This document shows positions 16,502-25,741 of a stretch of DNA of 64,000 nt, piece by piece (the stretch's first letter is position 1; every line of letters begins with the position of its first letter). The notes beneath the pieces were generated by a model. It saw only the letters and a program-made list of their open reading frames with translations, was not told the origin of the DNA and did not search any database. The position numbers were made by a program, and so were the translations under genes. Source of the DNA: an uncultured Ruminococcus sp. (GTDB lineage Bacteria; Bacillota; Clostridia; Oscillospirales; Ruminococcaceae); contig CAKSMF010000001.1 in NCBI GenBank assembly GCA_934474025.1, positions 1 through 64,000 of the forward strand, in the 5' to 3' direction.

Positions 16502-17632
16502 ATGAATAAAAAAGAAACTGCTGAAATCAAAAAGAATTTTTCTGACAAGAGCGGATTTTTCATAATGGAAAAAGTTCTTACAGCTTTTGTTGATTCAGAA
16601 AAAAATGTTCGTTACAGTAATGTTAATTCATGTCTCACCATGCCGGAAGAAGAACACGAAGTTTACAGCGAAACTCTTAAAAAGGTTCTCAATACCAACG
16701 TAGGAAAGAGTTTTGTTGAATATGAATTTCCAAATACCGCATATGATGAGGGTCAATCACAGGATATTCTTTACAAGTTACTTAAATCTGAACTCAAGGA
16801 CGAGCAGGCGTGTGAAGATTTTGTTAATCATGTTGCAAATAACCTTGTATATGGTGGCAATTACGCTCTTATAACTGCTTATTGTTGTTATACTGTACGC
16901 CGTAAGGATAAAAATGATGATTTTTCAGACGGTGAGGACGAAATTTACAGATACTTGCTTACAGCTATCTGCCCCGTAAATACCGGAAGTGACGGTTTTG
17001 TATTTGATTCTTTCAATAATGAAATCATAAAGAAACTCAACACAGAACTTATTATAAGCAAAGCCCCTACAGATGGTTTTTTGTATCCTGTTTTCAGCAA
17101 CAGAAGTTCAGATGTCAATCATGTTATGTATTATTGTAAAAAATCCGGCAGTCCTAATATTTCTATAGTCGAAAATGTTTTAGGGTGTACTTTTGTAATG
17201 TCAGCAGAAAATGAAAAGGCTAATTTTCAGACAATTCTGAAAAGTGTAGCAGGTGATGACCTTGACTATATGGTTATAAAATCCGTAAATGAAAAGATTC
17301 AGGAAGTTATTGAAGAAAACAAGAACAACACTGAACAGACAGTCATTGATGAAACAAAGCTTATGAATATCCTGAATGATATTGGTATGCCGGAAGAACG
17401 TTTAAAAATGGTTGAGCCGGTTTATGAAAAAGTTTGTGGTGACGCAACTCTTACGGCTTCCAACCTTGTCGAAAATAAAACGGTTATGACTACTACAGGA
17501 ATTACTGTCAATATTAAACCAGATGCAACTGACAAAATCCGTACAAGTGTTGTTAACGGAAGAAGATGTTTACTTATAGATATTGATGACCCTACTATTG
17601 AAATAAATGGTTTGCCGGTAAGTCTTAATTAA
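16502..17632 (+). CDS. DUF4317 family protein
   Basis: This 376-residue protein resembles the DUF4317 family, found mainly in anaerobic Firmicutes and of unknown function. The start MNKKETAEIKKNFS and the segments YGGNYALITAYCCYTVRRKD and ICPVNTGSDGFVFD are typical. There is no signal peptide or membrane segment, so it is probably cytoplasmic. It is a single gene with its own promoter and a strong terminator. The ribosome-binding site is AAGAAAGGA. Confidence 0.85.
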   Translation: MNKKETAEIKKNFSDKSGFFIMEKVLTAFVDSEKNVRYSNVNSCLTMPEEEHEVYSETLKKVLNTNVGKSFVEYEFPNTAYDEGQSQDILYKLLKSELKDEQACEDFVNHVANNLVYGGNYALITAYCCYTVRRKDKNDDFSDGEDEIYRYLLTAICPVNTGSDGFVFDSFNNEIIKKLNTELIISKAPTDGFLYPVFSNRSSDVNHVMYYCKKSGSPNISIVENVLGCTFVMSAENEKANFQTILKSVAGDDLDYMVIKSVNEKIQEVIEENKNNTEQTVIDETKLMNILNDIGMPEERLKMVEPVYEKVCGDATLTASNLVENKTVMTTTGITVNIKPDATDKIRTSVVNGRRCLLIDIDDPTIEINGLPVSLN

Positions 17633-17634
17633 AT

Positions 17635-17680
17635 AAAAAAGTTCCTCCTATGGTTTTGGTATACCACGGGAGGAATTTTT
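17635..17680. terminator. Bidirectional terminator after the DUF4317 and PP2C genes
   Basis: TTCCTCC (17642-17648) pairs with GGAGGAA (17669-17675) with further inner pairing, flanked by an A-run on the left and a T-run on the right. Arms and loop resemble the terminator at 26921-26963. Confidence 0.85.
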
Positions 17681-17685
17681 AATCT

Positions 17686-18429
17686 TTAATCGAAATATAA
17701 TATAGCTATAATTGTAATATTATCAGAGCTTTTGTTTTCAAGTGCTTTGCGTACCATGAGACTAAGGCGTTTATTCAAACTTATTGGCATTTCAAGTATT
17801 TCTTCCATTTCTAGCGGAGAAACATAATCTGAAAGTCCGTCAGTACACAATAAAAGTATATCACCATACTGCATACCGTCTTCAATGTTGATGAGGTCTA
17901 TTTGCGGAACTGTATCCACATTTCCGAAAACCGGAAAAATTATATTGCGTCTTGCATGAGTCTTACGCTGTTCGGGAGTTATAGAACCTTCTTCGTACAT
18001 AAGTTGTACAAGCGACTGGTCACGTGAAATCTGATTTATGCGACCTCCTCTGAAACGGTACAATCTGGAGTCGCCAGAATTAAAAGCTGTTATACAACCG
18101 TTTTTTTCAAAGAAAAGTCCGCAAAGAGTAGCTTGCATATTATGGACTGCCGGATTATTTGTGCTGTATTCGGCGATAGTATTGTGTACTTCCATAAGTG
18201 AACTGTTTATATCATCTGTAGTTTTCATATCACGAACATATTCAAGACACATAAGAGAAGCAAATTCTCCGGATTTTTCGCCGGAAACTCCGTCTGATAC
18301 GGCAGTTATGAAAGGTGGTTCTATTTTTTGTTCAGAAACGCCCTTATTAGTGACTTTTGTTCCAATCAGAAAAGCGTCCTCATTATGAGACATGATACCT
18401 TTATCGGTAATTCCACAACAATAATACAT
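17686..18429 (-). CDS. PP2C-type serine/threonine phosphatase
   Basis: The 247-residue protein has the metal-dependent PP2C fold of the PrpC/Stp type. Motifs in order are GITDKGIMSHNEDAFLIG, VSDGVSGEKSGEFAS (metal-binding Asp), FNSGDSRLYRFRGGRI, SRDQSLVQLMYEEGSI, LLCTDGLSDYV and the final SSDNITIIAI. Such enzymes reverse Hanks-type kinase phosphorylation; no kinase gene is adjacent in this window. No membrane segment is present. It begins 3 bp after the tatD gene ends and so is likely co-transcribed with it. Confidence 0.93.
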   Translation of the reverse strand: MYYCCGITDKGIMSHNEDAFLIGTKVTNKGVSEQKIEPPFITAVSDGVSGEKSGEFASLMCLEYVRDMKTTDDINSSLMEVHNTIAEYSTNNPAVHNMQATLCGLFFEKNGCITAFNSGDSRLYRFRGGRINQISRDQSLVQLMYEEGSITPEQRKTHARRNIIFPVFGNVDTVPQIDLINIEDGMQYGDILLLCTDGLSDYVSPLEMEEILEMPISLNKRLSLMVRKALENKSSDNITIIAILYFD

Positions 18430-18432
18430 CGT

Positions 18433-19206
18433 TCAGTTACCTTGTATTCTGTAGAGGTCAAGACCGTTCCGGCAAGTTATGTCAAGGAGTTCCTGTACCG
18501 GAATCCCCTTAATTTCAGAAGCTTTTTCAGCTGTATAAGCTATCATTGAACTGTCACAGCGTTTTCCACGATAGGGAACAGGTGACATATACGGACAATC
18601 AGTTTCTAAAACAAGTCTTTCAAGCGGTACGGCTTCAAGTGAACGGAGTGCTTTTTTAGCGTTTTTGAAAGTTATAACACCTGTGAATCCTATATACATT
18701 CCAAGTTTGATAATTTCTTTTGCTGTCTCTGCTGAACCGCTGAAACAATGCACAACTCCTGACGGACGATATTTTTTTAGGATATTCAAAGTATCTTCCG
18801 TTGCATCTCGGCTGTGAACTATTATAGGTATATCAAGTTCTTTGGATAATGAAACCTGTCTTTCAAAAACTTCTATTTGTTTTTCACGGTCAAATCCCTC
18901 ATAATGATAGTCAAGACCTATTTCACCGATTGCCATTGTTTTAGGATTTTCTGAAACGGCATTTTTTACTATATCTATATAATTTTCCGGAATGTTTTCT
19001 ATATTTTCGGGGTGAAATCCTGCTGATGTGTATATATAATCATATTTTTCAGCAAGGATAGCATTTCCTTTAATATCTTCACTGCAAGTTGAGGCAAGCA
19101 TAATATATTTTACTCCCATATCGGGAAGTTTTTTTAAAAGTTTCTCACGGTCGCAGTCAAACGAAGTATCAGTATAATGCGAATGGGTATCAAAAATATT
19201 ATACAT
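18433..19206 (-). CDS. tatD: TatD family metal-dependent hydrolase
   Basis: This 257-residue TIM-barrel metallohydrolase is of the TatD/YcfH DNase family. Metal ligands are visible in FDTHSHYTD, AIGEIGLDYHYE, IPIIVHSRDA, VVHCFSGS and LVLETDCPYMSP. TatD proteins have DNase or exonuclease activity in several bacteria, but the role here is inferred. It lies 5 bp after the LCP gene. A radical SAM protein of the TatD-associated type is encoded at 22287-22901. Confidence 0.95.
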   Translation of the reverse strand: MYNIFDTHSHYTDTSFDCDREKLLKKLPDMGVKYIMLASTCSEDIKGNAILAEKYDYIYTSAGFHPENIENIPENYIDIVKNAVSENPKTMAIGEIGLDYHYEGFDREKQIEVFERQVSLSKELDIPIIVHSRDATEDTLNILKKYRPSGVVHCFSGSAETAKEIIKLGMYIGFTGVITFKNAKKALRSLEAVPLERLVLETDCPYMSPVPYRGKRCDSSMIAYTAEKASEIKGIPVQELLDITCRNGLDLYRIQGN

Positions 19207-19211
19207 TTTTA

Positions 19212-20078
19212 TCAGTCCTTAAAATATGTTGTTTTTACGCTGTTAAGGAAGTTTTCGGACGGTATGAAATCATCATTTGAGGTATCACCGTCCATTATAA
19301 CAAAGTCTGCTATTGATGTACCGAATTCAAGCATATTTCTTATAGCATACTGACGGTTTTTATAGTCAACTGCTGTAATATCTGTATTAACCATGTTTAT
19401 AATTGAATCAAAGCTTGTTTTAAAATTATCGGCTACACGTTTTCCGTCAGTCTGATTAATCATTGATGACAGTAATGAACTTGCTGTATAAGCTCTTTGT
19501 ACCTCTCTGCCATTGAACATAGGATAAGTTATAAGTGTTTCAATCTGACGGCTGTTAAGGTATTCTTCTCCGCCCTCTTTTTTGAATCCTGCAATATCAG
19601 GTTCTACATAGTAGGTAACACCGCCGAGAACGTCACATATTTTTTTGAATGACTCTGAATCAAATTTTATATATCTGTCAATAGTTATTCCGAAAGTCTG
19701 ATTTACAAAGTTTACAGCAGACTGTGCACCGCCTCTTTCATAAGAATTCTGAATATGTTCCTGCTGACCGTCAATTATTGAAATTGTGTTTGTAGGAATG
19801 CCTATAAAAGTAACTTTTTTCTCAAGCGGTCTCGAACGCATAAGAACAAATGTTGAAGAACATTTCTGTTCAGGTTCGTCAAGAATAAGCAATATTGTAT
19901 GATTGTCTTCTGCTGAAACAGTAGAAGCAGCACGTGGAGTAGGCTCGTCCAATGGTGCTGATTTGTTCAAACCTAAATAATTATATATCCAAAATGCTCC
20001 TCCTCCTATGATAATCAGTCCCAGAAAAATAGTGACAAGAAATGGAACAGCAATTCTGCCACTTTTCTTTTTAGCCAT
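19212..20078 (-). CDS. LytR-CpsA-Psr (LCP) family protein
   Basis: LCP proteins attach wall polymers such as teichoic acids or capsule to peptidoglycan. The 288-residue protein has a basic N-terminus and one membrane helix (about residues 10-32), then an extracellular domain. Recognisable LCP segments are THVFIGIPTNT-like VTFIGIPTNTISI, the RGGAQSAVNFVNQTFGITID region, FKKICDVLGGVTYYV and the late FNGREVQRAYTASSLLSS. It is more divergent than typical LCP proteins, and the second catalytic region is weak. The ATG at 20076-20078 is chosen because AAAGGAG lies 8 bases upstream. Confidence 0.8.
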   Translation of the reverse strand: MAKKKSGRIAVPFLVTIFLGLIIIGGGAFWIYNYLGLNKSAPLDEPTPRAASTVSAEDNHTILLILDEPEQKCSSTFVLMRSRPLEKKVTFIGIPTNTISIIDGQQEHIQNSYERGGAQSAVNFVNQTFGITIDRYIKFDSESFKKICDVLGGVTYYVEPDIAGFKKEGGEEYLNSRQIETLITYPMFNGREVQRAYTASSLLSSMINQTDGKRVADNFKTSFDSIINMVNTDITAVDYKNRQYAIRNMLEFGTSIADFVIMDGDTSNDDFIPSENFLNSVKTTYFKD

Positions 20079-20313
20079 AAAAACAGCTCCTTTCATGTGA
20101 ATAGATAAAGTTTTAATAAAACAGACAAATTTTGCCTGTCAAACACATTGATTTAATCCACTGTTTATGAAAGTGGAATAATACTTGATAATTTTGGTTA
20201 AATTGGCACTTGAAAAATTTTATAAGTGTGATATAATATTTATCGGGTGTTGTTTTTTATTGTAAAAATAATATTTATTTTGATTTGCATTTATAGAAGT
20301 GGGAAAAATTCGA

Positions 20314-21000
20314 TTAATTGTTGCTGAAAACGTTTTCCAGAAGTGCAATCTCATGACCAATAACACGTATATCGGAATCAGACTTTTCAATAATTTCTGA
20401 AATTGTATCCATGCTGAAACTACGGATTTTTCTGCCGTTACGATAGGCATAATTAAGAGTCTGAGCAGTTCCGGAATATTGCGAATCATTATTATTGACA
20501 AATGCTATTACTGCGGACGAATGGTCAACCATATAATAGTTGCGGTCTCGGTAAAGAGTAGGTGAACTGTTTGCAGAAATATGTTTTCCATAACAGATAT
20601 CCGGATTTTCGTTGACTGTAACAAGATAATCAGCGTTTTTTTCAACTTCCGCAAGTGCAGACCGGTCAGAATTGTTCATAAATTCTGCGTGTTTCAGAAA
20701 AGGCATTACTGCAAGAAGTTTTATATTTTGGTTACGATGTTTTTTCATTATTACATATTCTGCTGACCATAAATCAGTACCACTTGCAAGACCACTTATA
20801 AAGCTTTCGTATCCTGCTTCTATAGCCATGTCAATATATCTGTAAAGCATAAGTCTTATTGCCGAATATGTCAGTTCAGAATTGTTTTTATATGGAATTA
20901 TTTTACTTCTGCGATGACCTGTTATACAGACTGTTTTTTCTTTGTCAGTTGAAACCATTGACGCAGGAAAAACTGTTACGCCGGAAACAATCGATTTCAA
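20314..21000 (-). CDS. SLOG superfamily protein (YpsA/DUF1273-like)
   Basis: The protein has the nucleotide-binding Rossmann-like SLOG signature: TVCITGHRRSKI near the N-terminus, SFISGLASGTDLWSAEYV in the middle and later KLLAVMPFLKHAEF. The closest known group is YpsA/DUF1273, whose members are thought to bind nucleotide ligands; the function is not settled. The TTG at 20998-21000 is chosen because GGAGG lies 8 bases ahead. An in-frame ATG at 20958 is the alternative, so about 14 N-terminal residues are uncertain. It has its own promoter, divergent from alr. Confidence 0.78.
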   Translation of the reverse strand: MKSIVSGVTVFPASMVSTDKEKTVCITGHRRSKIIPYKNNSELTYSAIRLMLYRYIDMAIEAGYESFISGLASGTDLWSAEYVIMKKHRNQNIKLLAVMPFLKHAEFMNNSDRSALAEVEKNADYLVTVNENPDICYGKHISANSSPTLYRDRNYYMVDHSSAVIAFVNNNDSQYSGTAQTLNYAYRNGRKIRSFSMDTISEIIEKSDSDIRVIGHEIALLENVFSNN

Positions 21001-21039
21001 TAAAGCACCCTCCAACATCTATTTATACCAGTATTTCAG

Positions 21040-21091
21040 ATTATAACATATATTATCATATATTTCAAGACATTTTCAAGTATGCTATAAA
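21040..21091. promoter_or_regulatory. Divergent promoters sharing one -35 hexamer
   Basis: On the minus strand TTGAAA (21063-21068), 17 bases and TATAAT (21040-21045) serve the SLOG gene. On the plus strand the same hexamer read as TTTCAA, 17 bases and TATAAA (21086-21091) could serve alr. The plus-strand match is weaker. Confidence 0.5.
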
Positions 21092-21131
21092 ATTTTAGTG
21101 AACTTTGTACAAAAAAGAAAGAAAGGATATA

Positions 21132-22271
21132 ATGAAAATGAAACCATATTTAAAAAGAGCATGGGCTGAAATTTCTTTAAATCAGCTCCGTAACAATGTA
21201 AGAATAATTAAAGGTCTTAATTCTCCCGATACGGAGATTATGGCTGTTGTAAAAGCTGATGCTTACGGTCATGGTGATGAACATATATGCAAGTGCCTTG
21301 CTGAAGAATGCGGAATCAAATATTTTGCAGTTTCAAATCTTGATGAGGCAATAGCTGTAAGAGGATTCTGTCCTGATGCTGAAATACTTATTTTAGGATA
21401 CACTCCGCCTGAATATGCTCATGAAATTTCACAATATAATATTATTCAGGGCGTTGTATCAACAGAATATGCCTGCAAATTAGTGAAAAATACACCTGAT
21501 TCCATAAGATGTCACATAAAGATTGATACCGGAATGGGAAGAATAGGTTTAAAGCATGATACTCCGGAAGAGTGTGCAGACGAAATTCAAAGTATGCTTA
21601 AAATTGATAAGCTTTCAGTTGAAGGCATATATACACATTTTTCAGTAGCAGACAGTGATTCTCCGGATAACATAGCTTACACCGACAGGCAGGAAAAGTT
21701 TATCTGTGATACATATGACATTCTTGTTAGCCGTGGAATAAAACTTCCGCATATTCATTTCATGAACAGTGCAGCAACTTGTTATCGTAATAATCCAAAA
21801 AGCACTTTGTCACGTGCCGGAATTATTCTGTATGGACTTCACCCTGATATAAGCCTTGATATTCCGGAAGGTCTTGAACCGGTTATGTCTGTAAAAGCTG
21901 TTATTTCGCACGTTAAAACAGTTAACAAAGGCGATTGCATAAGTTACGGACGCACTTTTACAGCAGACCATGAAATGAAAATTGCTACTGTTACTGTGGG
22001 ATACGCTGACGGATATTCAAGACTTCTTTCATCAAAGGGTGAAATCCTTGTACACGGAAAACGCTGTAAAATTGTGGGAAGAGTTTGCATGGATCAGTTA
22101 ATGATTGATGTTTCTGATGTTAAAGCAGATGCCGGAGATATAGTCACTCTTATCGGCAAAGATGGTGATGACTGCATAACAGCCGATGAACTCGCAAACC
22201 TTTATGGTACTATCGGTTATGAGGTAGTATGCGGAATTTCTAAGAGAGTTCCAAGAATATACATAAAATAA
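21132..22271 (+). CDS. alr: Alanine racemase
   Basis: Alanine racemase is a PLP enzyme that makes D-alanine for peptidoglycan. The 379-residue protein has the PLP lysine motif AVVKADAYGHG (about residue 38), the TIM-barrel segments IKIDTGMGRIGL and NSAATC, the catalytic tyrosine motif ISYGRTF and GRVCMDQLMIDV. The ATG at 21132-21134 follows AAAGGA; the frame extends 9 codons upstream from a TTG without a ribosome-binding site. A radical SAM gene follows after 15 bp. Confidence 0.96.
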   Translation: MKMKPYLKRAWAEISLNQLRNNVRIIKGLNSPDTEIMAVVKADAYGHGDEHICKCLAEECGIKYFAVSNLDEAIAVRGFCPDAEILILGYTPPEYAHEISQYNIIQGVVSTEYACKLVKNTPDSIRCHIKIDTGMGRIGLKHDTPEECADEIQSMLKIDKLSVEGIYTHFSVADSDSPDNIAYTDRQEKFICDTYDILVSRGIKLPHIHFMNSAATCYRNNPKSTLSRAGIILYGLHPDISLDIPEGLEPVMSVKAVISHVKTVNKGDCISYGRTFTADHEMKIATVTVGYADGYSRLLSSKGEILVHGKRCKIVGRVCMDQLMIDVSDVKADAGDIVTLIGKDGDDCITADELANLYGTIGYEVVCGISKRVPRIYIK

Positions 22272-22286
22272 AAGGAGGAAAAAACA

Positions 22287-22901
22287 TTGAAAAAAGCAAT
22301 GACAATTTCCTATGAAGTAGGAGATAATCTTTATCTTAACCTTACAAATAAATGTCCATGTGCATGCACTTTCTGTATAAGAAATTCGGCAGACGGTGCA
22401 TATGGTTCTGACCCTCTGTGGCTCGAACATGAACCGGATTTTGATGAAATCATGTCAGACATTGATAAACGTGACCTTTCAAAATACAAGGAAATAGTTT
22501 TCTGTGGTTATGGTGAACCTACTTGTCGTCTTGATATGTTAATCAAGGTCGCAAAAGAATTGAAATCCCGTCCGGAATGTCCTCCGCTCAGAATAAATAC
22601 TAATGGACTTTCAGACCTTGTAAACGGTAAATCTACAGCCGATTGTCTTTGTGAAGTTCTTGATATTATTTCTGTAAGCCTTAACGCCGGCACTAAAGAT
22701 GAATATATGAAAGTTACACGCCCTAAATTTCCAGATGCATTTGAAGCTATGCAGAAATTCACAGCAGACTGCGTAAAAAATGGAACTTCAAAAGTTATGA
22801 TGTCTGTTGTTGATGTTATCTCGCAGGAACAAATTGACGCATCAAGAGAAATTGCTGAAAAACTCGGTGCTAAACTCCGTGTAAGAGCATTTGATTCATA
22901 A
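22287..22901 (+). CDS. TatD-associated radical SAM protein
   Basis: This 204-residue radical SAM protein has the cluster motif CPCACTFC (C-x3-C-x2-C) at about residues 23-30, the GGE-like VFCGYGEPTCR, and RINTNGLSDLVNG. The short length and order match a family of small radical SAM proteins often found near tatD. TatD is encoded about 3 kb away (18433-19206). The reaction is unknown. The start is taken as the TTG at 22287, 8 bases after AAGGAGG; an ATG four codons later is the alternative. It is probably co-transcribed with alr. Confidence 0.85.
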   Translation: MKKAMTISYEVGDNLYLNLTNKCPCACTFCIRNSADGAYGSDPLWLEHEPDFDEIMSDIDKRDLSKYKEIVFCGYGEPTCRLDMLIKVAKELKSRPECPPLRINTNGLSDLVNGKSTADCLCEVLDIISVSLNAGTKDEYMKVTRPKFPDAFEAMQKFTADCVKNGTSKVMMSVVDVISQEQIDASREIAEKLGAKLRVRAFDS

Positions 22902-23209
22902 TTGTGCAAAATATACTATTTTTGCATATACTATTTGTGTATATTTTTTTCTGTATACTATGGAAAATTTATCTGAAATATGTTATAATATGTTGTTGGA
23001 AGAACTTTTTTCTGTTCGCCAACAGTAATTTTAATAATAATTGGTAGTGATTTCCCTGATTAAAGTAATGGGGTGAGTTGCTAAAAAACTGAACAGCAGT
23101 GGGGACAAAGAAAAAACGCTATCCCTTTCTGCCATAAAGTCAATTTAATAGTTGGTGTATTATACTTCGGATAATTATTAACTATGGATTGAAACAAGGA
23201 GCTGTTATT
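22902..23209 (+). other. Structured intergenic region, possible small RNA or leader
   Basis: This 308-bp gap holds no convincing gene. It starts with TGCAAAA-TATACTAT-TTTTGCA (22905-22926), and the octamer TATACTAT occurs three times (22912, 22927, 22954). A TATAAT lies at 22985-22990, with a weak -35 TGGAAA 17 bases before it. The following bases can fold as TGTTGG..GAAC..GTTC..CCAACA, and several GGGG and TCCC blocks downstream can pair. It could be a non-coding RNA (a 6S-type RNA was considered but not shown) or the leader of the 43-residue peptide and ilvE. Confidence 0.35.
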
Positions 23210-23341
23210 ATGGAGAAAAAAGGAAAAATAATTTTCGCTGTAAGTCTTACTGCAACACTTCTTGCTGTTGGTACATCTTTACTGACTGTTGAATTGTGCA
23301 GACGTATTTACGAAAAACACTATTTCACAGTAAGTGACTGA
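23210..23341 (+). CDS. 43-residue single-span membrane peptide
   Basis: A short frame starts at ATG 23210 after ACAAGGAGCTG, a good ribosome-binding site. The product begins MEKKGKIIF, has a membrane helix [18 protein letters not shown] and a charged tail [16 protein letters not shown]. It is not recognised. It lies 31 bp upstream of ilvE on the same strand. Confidence 0.55.
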   Translation: MEKKGKIIFAVSLTATLLAVGTSLLTVELCRRIYEKHYFTVSD

Positions 23342-23372
23342 TATTCTAAAAAAAAGAAAGCTGGTTTATGAA

Positions 23373-24440
23373 ATGGAAATCAAATTTACAAAAGCAGAAA
23401 CTTTAAAGGCTAAGCCTGCTCCTGATGCAAAGCTTGGTTTTGGTCACATCTTTACAGACTATATGCTTATTATGCCTTATGATGAGGGACAGGGCTGGCA
23501 TGACCCTGAAATCAAACCTTATGGCCCTATTGAACTTTATCCGTCTGCAATGTGCTTCCACTATGGACAAACAGTTTTTGAAGGTCTTAAGGCTTACAGA
23601 ACTGCTGATAATAAAATTCAGCTTTTCAGACCAGAAGAAAACTTCAAACGTCTTAACCAGTCTAACAAGAGACTTGTTATTCCTGAACTTCCTGAAGAAT
23701 TAGGTATGCAATGTCTTATGGAACTCCTCAAGGTTGAAAAAGACTGGGTTCCTTGTAAAGACGGTGAATCACTTTACATAAGACCATTTATTATTGCTAT
23801 TGACCCATTCTTAGGCGTTAAACCAGGTGCTCAGTATTACTTTATGATTATTCTTTCACCTTCCGGAGCTTACTATGAAAGCGGTCTTAATCCGGTTAAT
23901 ATCTACGTTGAAAGCAAATATGTACGTGCAGTACGTGGCGGTATGGGTTATGCTAAAACCGGTGGTAACTATGCAGCTTCCCTTATTGGTCAGGACGAAG
24001 CTCATAAACAAAATTATTCACAGGTTCTTTGGCTTGACGGTGTTGAACAGAAATACATTGAAGAAGTTGGTGCTATGAATATCTTCTTTGTAATTGACGG
24101 AAAAGTTATTACACCTATGTTACAGGGAAGTATTTTACCAGGTATAACAAGAAAATCTGCTATTGAAGTATGTAAATCAAAAGGCATTGACGTTGAGGAA
24201 AGAAGAATTTCTATTCAGGAAATTGCAGATGCTTATGATTCCGGTAAGCTTGAAGAAGTATTCGGTACAGGTACAGCAGCAGTTATTTCTCCTGTTGGTC
24301 ATCTTAAATGGAATGACAAGGTTATGGAAATCAATAATAACAAGATAGGTAAAATTTCTCAGATGCTTTATGATACAATGACTGGTATTCAGTGGGGCAA
24401 GATTGAGGATACTTTCAACTGGACTGTTGAAGTTAAATAA
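23373..24440 (+). CDS. ilvE: Branched-chain amino acid aminotransferase
   Basis: IlvE transfers amino groups between glutamate and the keto acids of Leu, Ile and Val. The 355-residue protein is of the larger, fold-type IV class. It shows [14 protein letters not shown], the region [56 protein letters not shown] (around the PLP lysine region AKTGGNYA) and [12 protein letters not shown]. The ATG at 23373 matches the family start, although its ribosome-binding site is weak. It is followed by a strong terminator. Confidence 0.95.
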   Translation: MEIKFTKAETLKAKPAPDAKLGFGHIFTDYMLIMPYDEGQGWHDPEIKPYGPIELYPSAMCFHYGQTVFEGLKAYRTADNKIQLFRPEENFKRLNQSNKRLVIPELPEELGMQCLMELLKVEKDWVPCKDGESLYIRPFIIAIDPFLGVKPGAQYYFMIILSPSGAYYESGLNPVNIYVESKYVRAVRGGMGYAKTGGNYAASLIGQDEAHKQNYSQVLWLDGVEQKYIEEVGAMNIFFVIDGKVITPMLQGSILPGITRKSAIEVCKSKGIDVEERRISIQEIADAYDSGKLEEVFGTGTAAVISPVGHLKWNDKVMEINNNKIGKISQMLYDTMTGIQWGKIEDTFNWTVEVK

Positions 24441-24451
24441 AGTTTTATTTA

Positions 24452-24487
24452 AAGGACGTGCTTTCGGGTACGTCCTTATTCTTTTTT
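24452..24487 (+). terminator. Terminator after ilvE
   Basis: AAGGACGT (24452-24459) pairs with ACGTCCTT (24470-24477) with a TTTCGG-type loop, followed by T-rich sequence ending in seven T. Confidence 0.87.
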
Positions 24488-24531
24488 TGATAACCATAGG
24501 AAACATTTTATTAAAAAAATCTCCATATATA

Positions 24532-24560
24532 TTGACTTGTATTCAAAAAAAAGGTATAAT
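24532..24560 (+). promoter_or_regulatory. Promoter of serC-serA
   Basis: TTGACT (24532-24537), 17 bases and TATAAT (24555-24560) lie about 60 bases before the serC ATG. Confidence 0.82.
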
Positions 24561-24620
24561 TAATGTGTATGACAATATAAATTCATTTCATATAATAATT
24601 TTATGGAGGTTTTTTAAAAA

Positions 24621-25706
24621 ATGAGCAGAGTTTATAACTTCAGTGCTGGTCCTGCTGTACTTCCGGAAGAAGTCCTCAAAGAAGCAGCAGAAGAAATGCT
24701 TGATTATAAGGGTACAGGTATGTCCGTTATGGAGATGTCTCACCGTTCAAAAGCTTATGACAATATCATAAAGGAAGCTGAACAGGATTTACGTGACCTT
24801 ATGAATATTCCTGATAACTATAAGGTTATCTTTTTACAGGGTGGTGCATCACTTATTTTTGCCGGTGTTCCTATGAATCTTATGAAAAATGGCAAAGGTG
24901 CTTACATAATCACAGGTCAGTGGGCTAAGAAAGCTTATCAGGAAGCTCAGAAATATGGTGAAGCTGTTGCAGTAGCTTCTTCTGCTGATAAGACATTCTC
25001 TTATATTCCAGATTGTTCTGACCTTGATATTCCTGAAGATGCAGACTATGTTTATATCTGCGAAAATAACACAATCTATGGTACAAAGTTCTGGACTCTT
25101 CCGAATACTAAGGGTAAGGAACTTGTAGCTGATGTTTCATCATGCTTCCTTTCAGAACCTGTTGACGTTTCAAAATATGGCGTTATTTATGGCGGTGTTC
25201 AGAAAAACGTTGGTCCTTCTGGTGTTCAGATTGTAATTGTACGTGAAGATTTAATTGCTGATGGTCCGGCACTTGAATGCACTCCAACTATGATGAACTG
25301 GAAAATTCAGGCTGATAATAATTCTCTTTATAATACACCTCCTTGTTATGGAATTTACATTTGCGGAAAGGTTTTCAAGTGGATTAAGAAAATGGGCGGT
25401 CTTGAAGCTATGAAGGCTCACAATGAAAAGAAAGCTAACATTCTTTATGATTTCCTTGACGAAAGCAAACTCTTTAAAGGCACTGTTGAAAAGAAAGACC
25501 GTTCAATTATGAATGTACCTTTTGTTACAGGCAATGAAGAACTTGACAAGAAGTTTGTAGCAGAAGCTACTTCTGCTGGTTTTGTAAACCTTAAAGGTCA
25601 CAGAACTGTTGGCGGTATGAGAGCATCTATCTATAACGCTATGCCTATTGAGGGCGTTGAAAAACTCGTTGAGTTCATGAAAAAATTTGAAGCAGAAAAC
25701 GCTTAA
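24621..25706 (+). CDS. serC: Phosphoserine aminotransferase
   Basis: SerC converts 3-phosphohydroxypyruvate to 3-phosphoserine in serine synthesis and can also act in pyridoxine synthesis. The 361-residue PLP enzyme starts with VYNFSAGPAVLPEEVL. It has GTGMSVMEMSHRSK, FLQGGASLIF, the PLP lysine in YGGVQKNVGPSG and the closing GHRTVGGMRASIYNAMP. Length is normal. It is followed after 35 bp by serA, forming a compact serine operon. Confidence 0.97.
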   Translation: MSRVYNFSAGPAVLPEEVLKEAAEEMLDYKGTGMSVMEMSHRSKAYDNIIKEAEQDLRDLMNIPDNYKVIFLQGGASLIFAGVPMNLMKNGKGAYIITGQWAKKAYQEAQKYGEAVAVASSADKTFSYIPDCSDLDIPEDADYVYICENNTIYGTKFWTLPNTKGKELVADVSSCFLSEPVDVSKYGVIYGGVQKNVGPSGVQIVIVREDLIADGPALECTPTMMNWKIQADNNSLYNTPPCYGIYICGKVFKWIKKMGGLEAMKAHNEKKANILYDFLDESKLFKGTVEKKDRSIMNVPFVTGNEELDKKFVAEATSAGFVNLKGHRTVGGMRASIYNAMPIEGVEKLVEFMKKFEAENA

Positions 25707-25741
25707 TCTGTTTCCGAATATCTGAAAAGAGGTTTATCACA

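Noticed and set aside
22902..23209. T-box riboswitch ahead of ilvE
   Set aside because: No T-box core sequence (TGGNACCGCG type) and no antiterminator/terminator pair was found.
22985..23209. Firm call of 6S RNA in the ilvE upstream gap
   Set aside because: A long rod-like closing stem could not be drawn by eye; only local hairpins are clear.
24403..24624. An open frame spanning the end of ilvE, its terminator and the serC promoter
   Set aside because: It crosses a strong terminator and ends at the serC start; the product is not protein-like.
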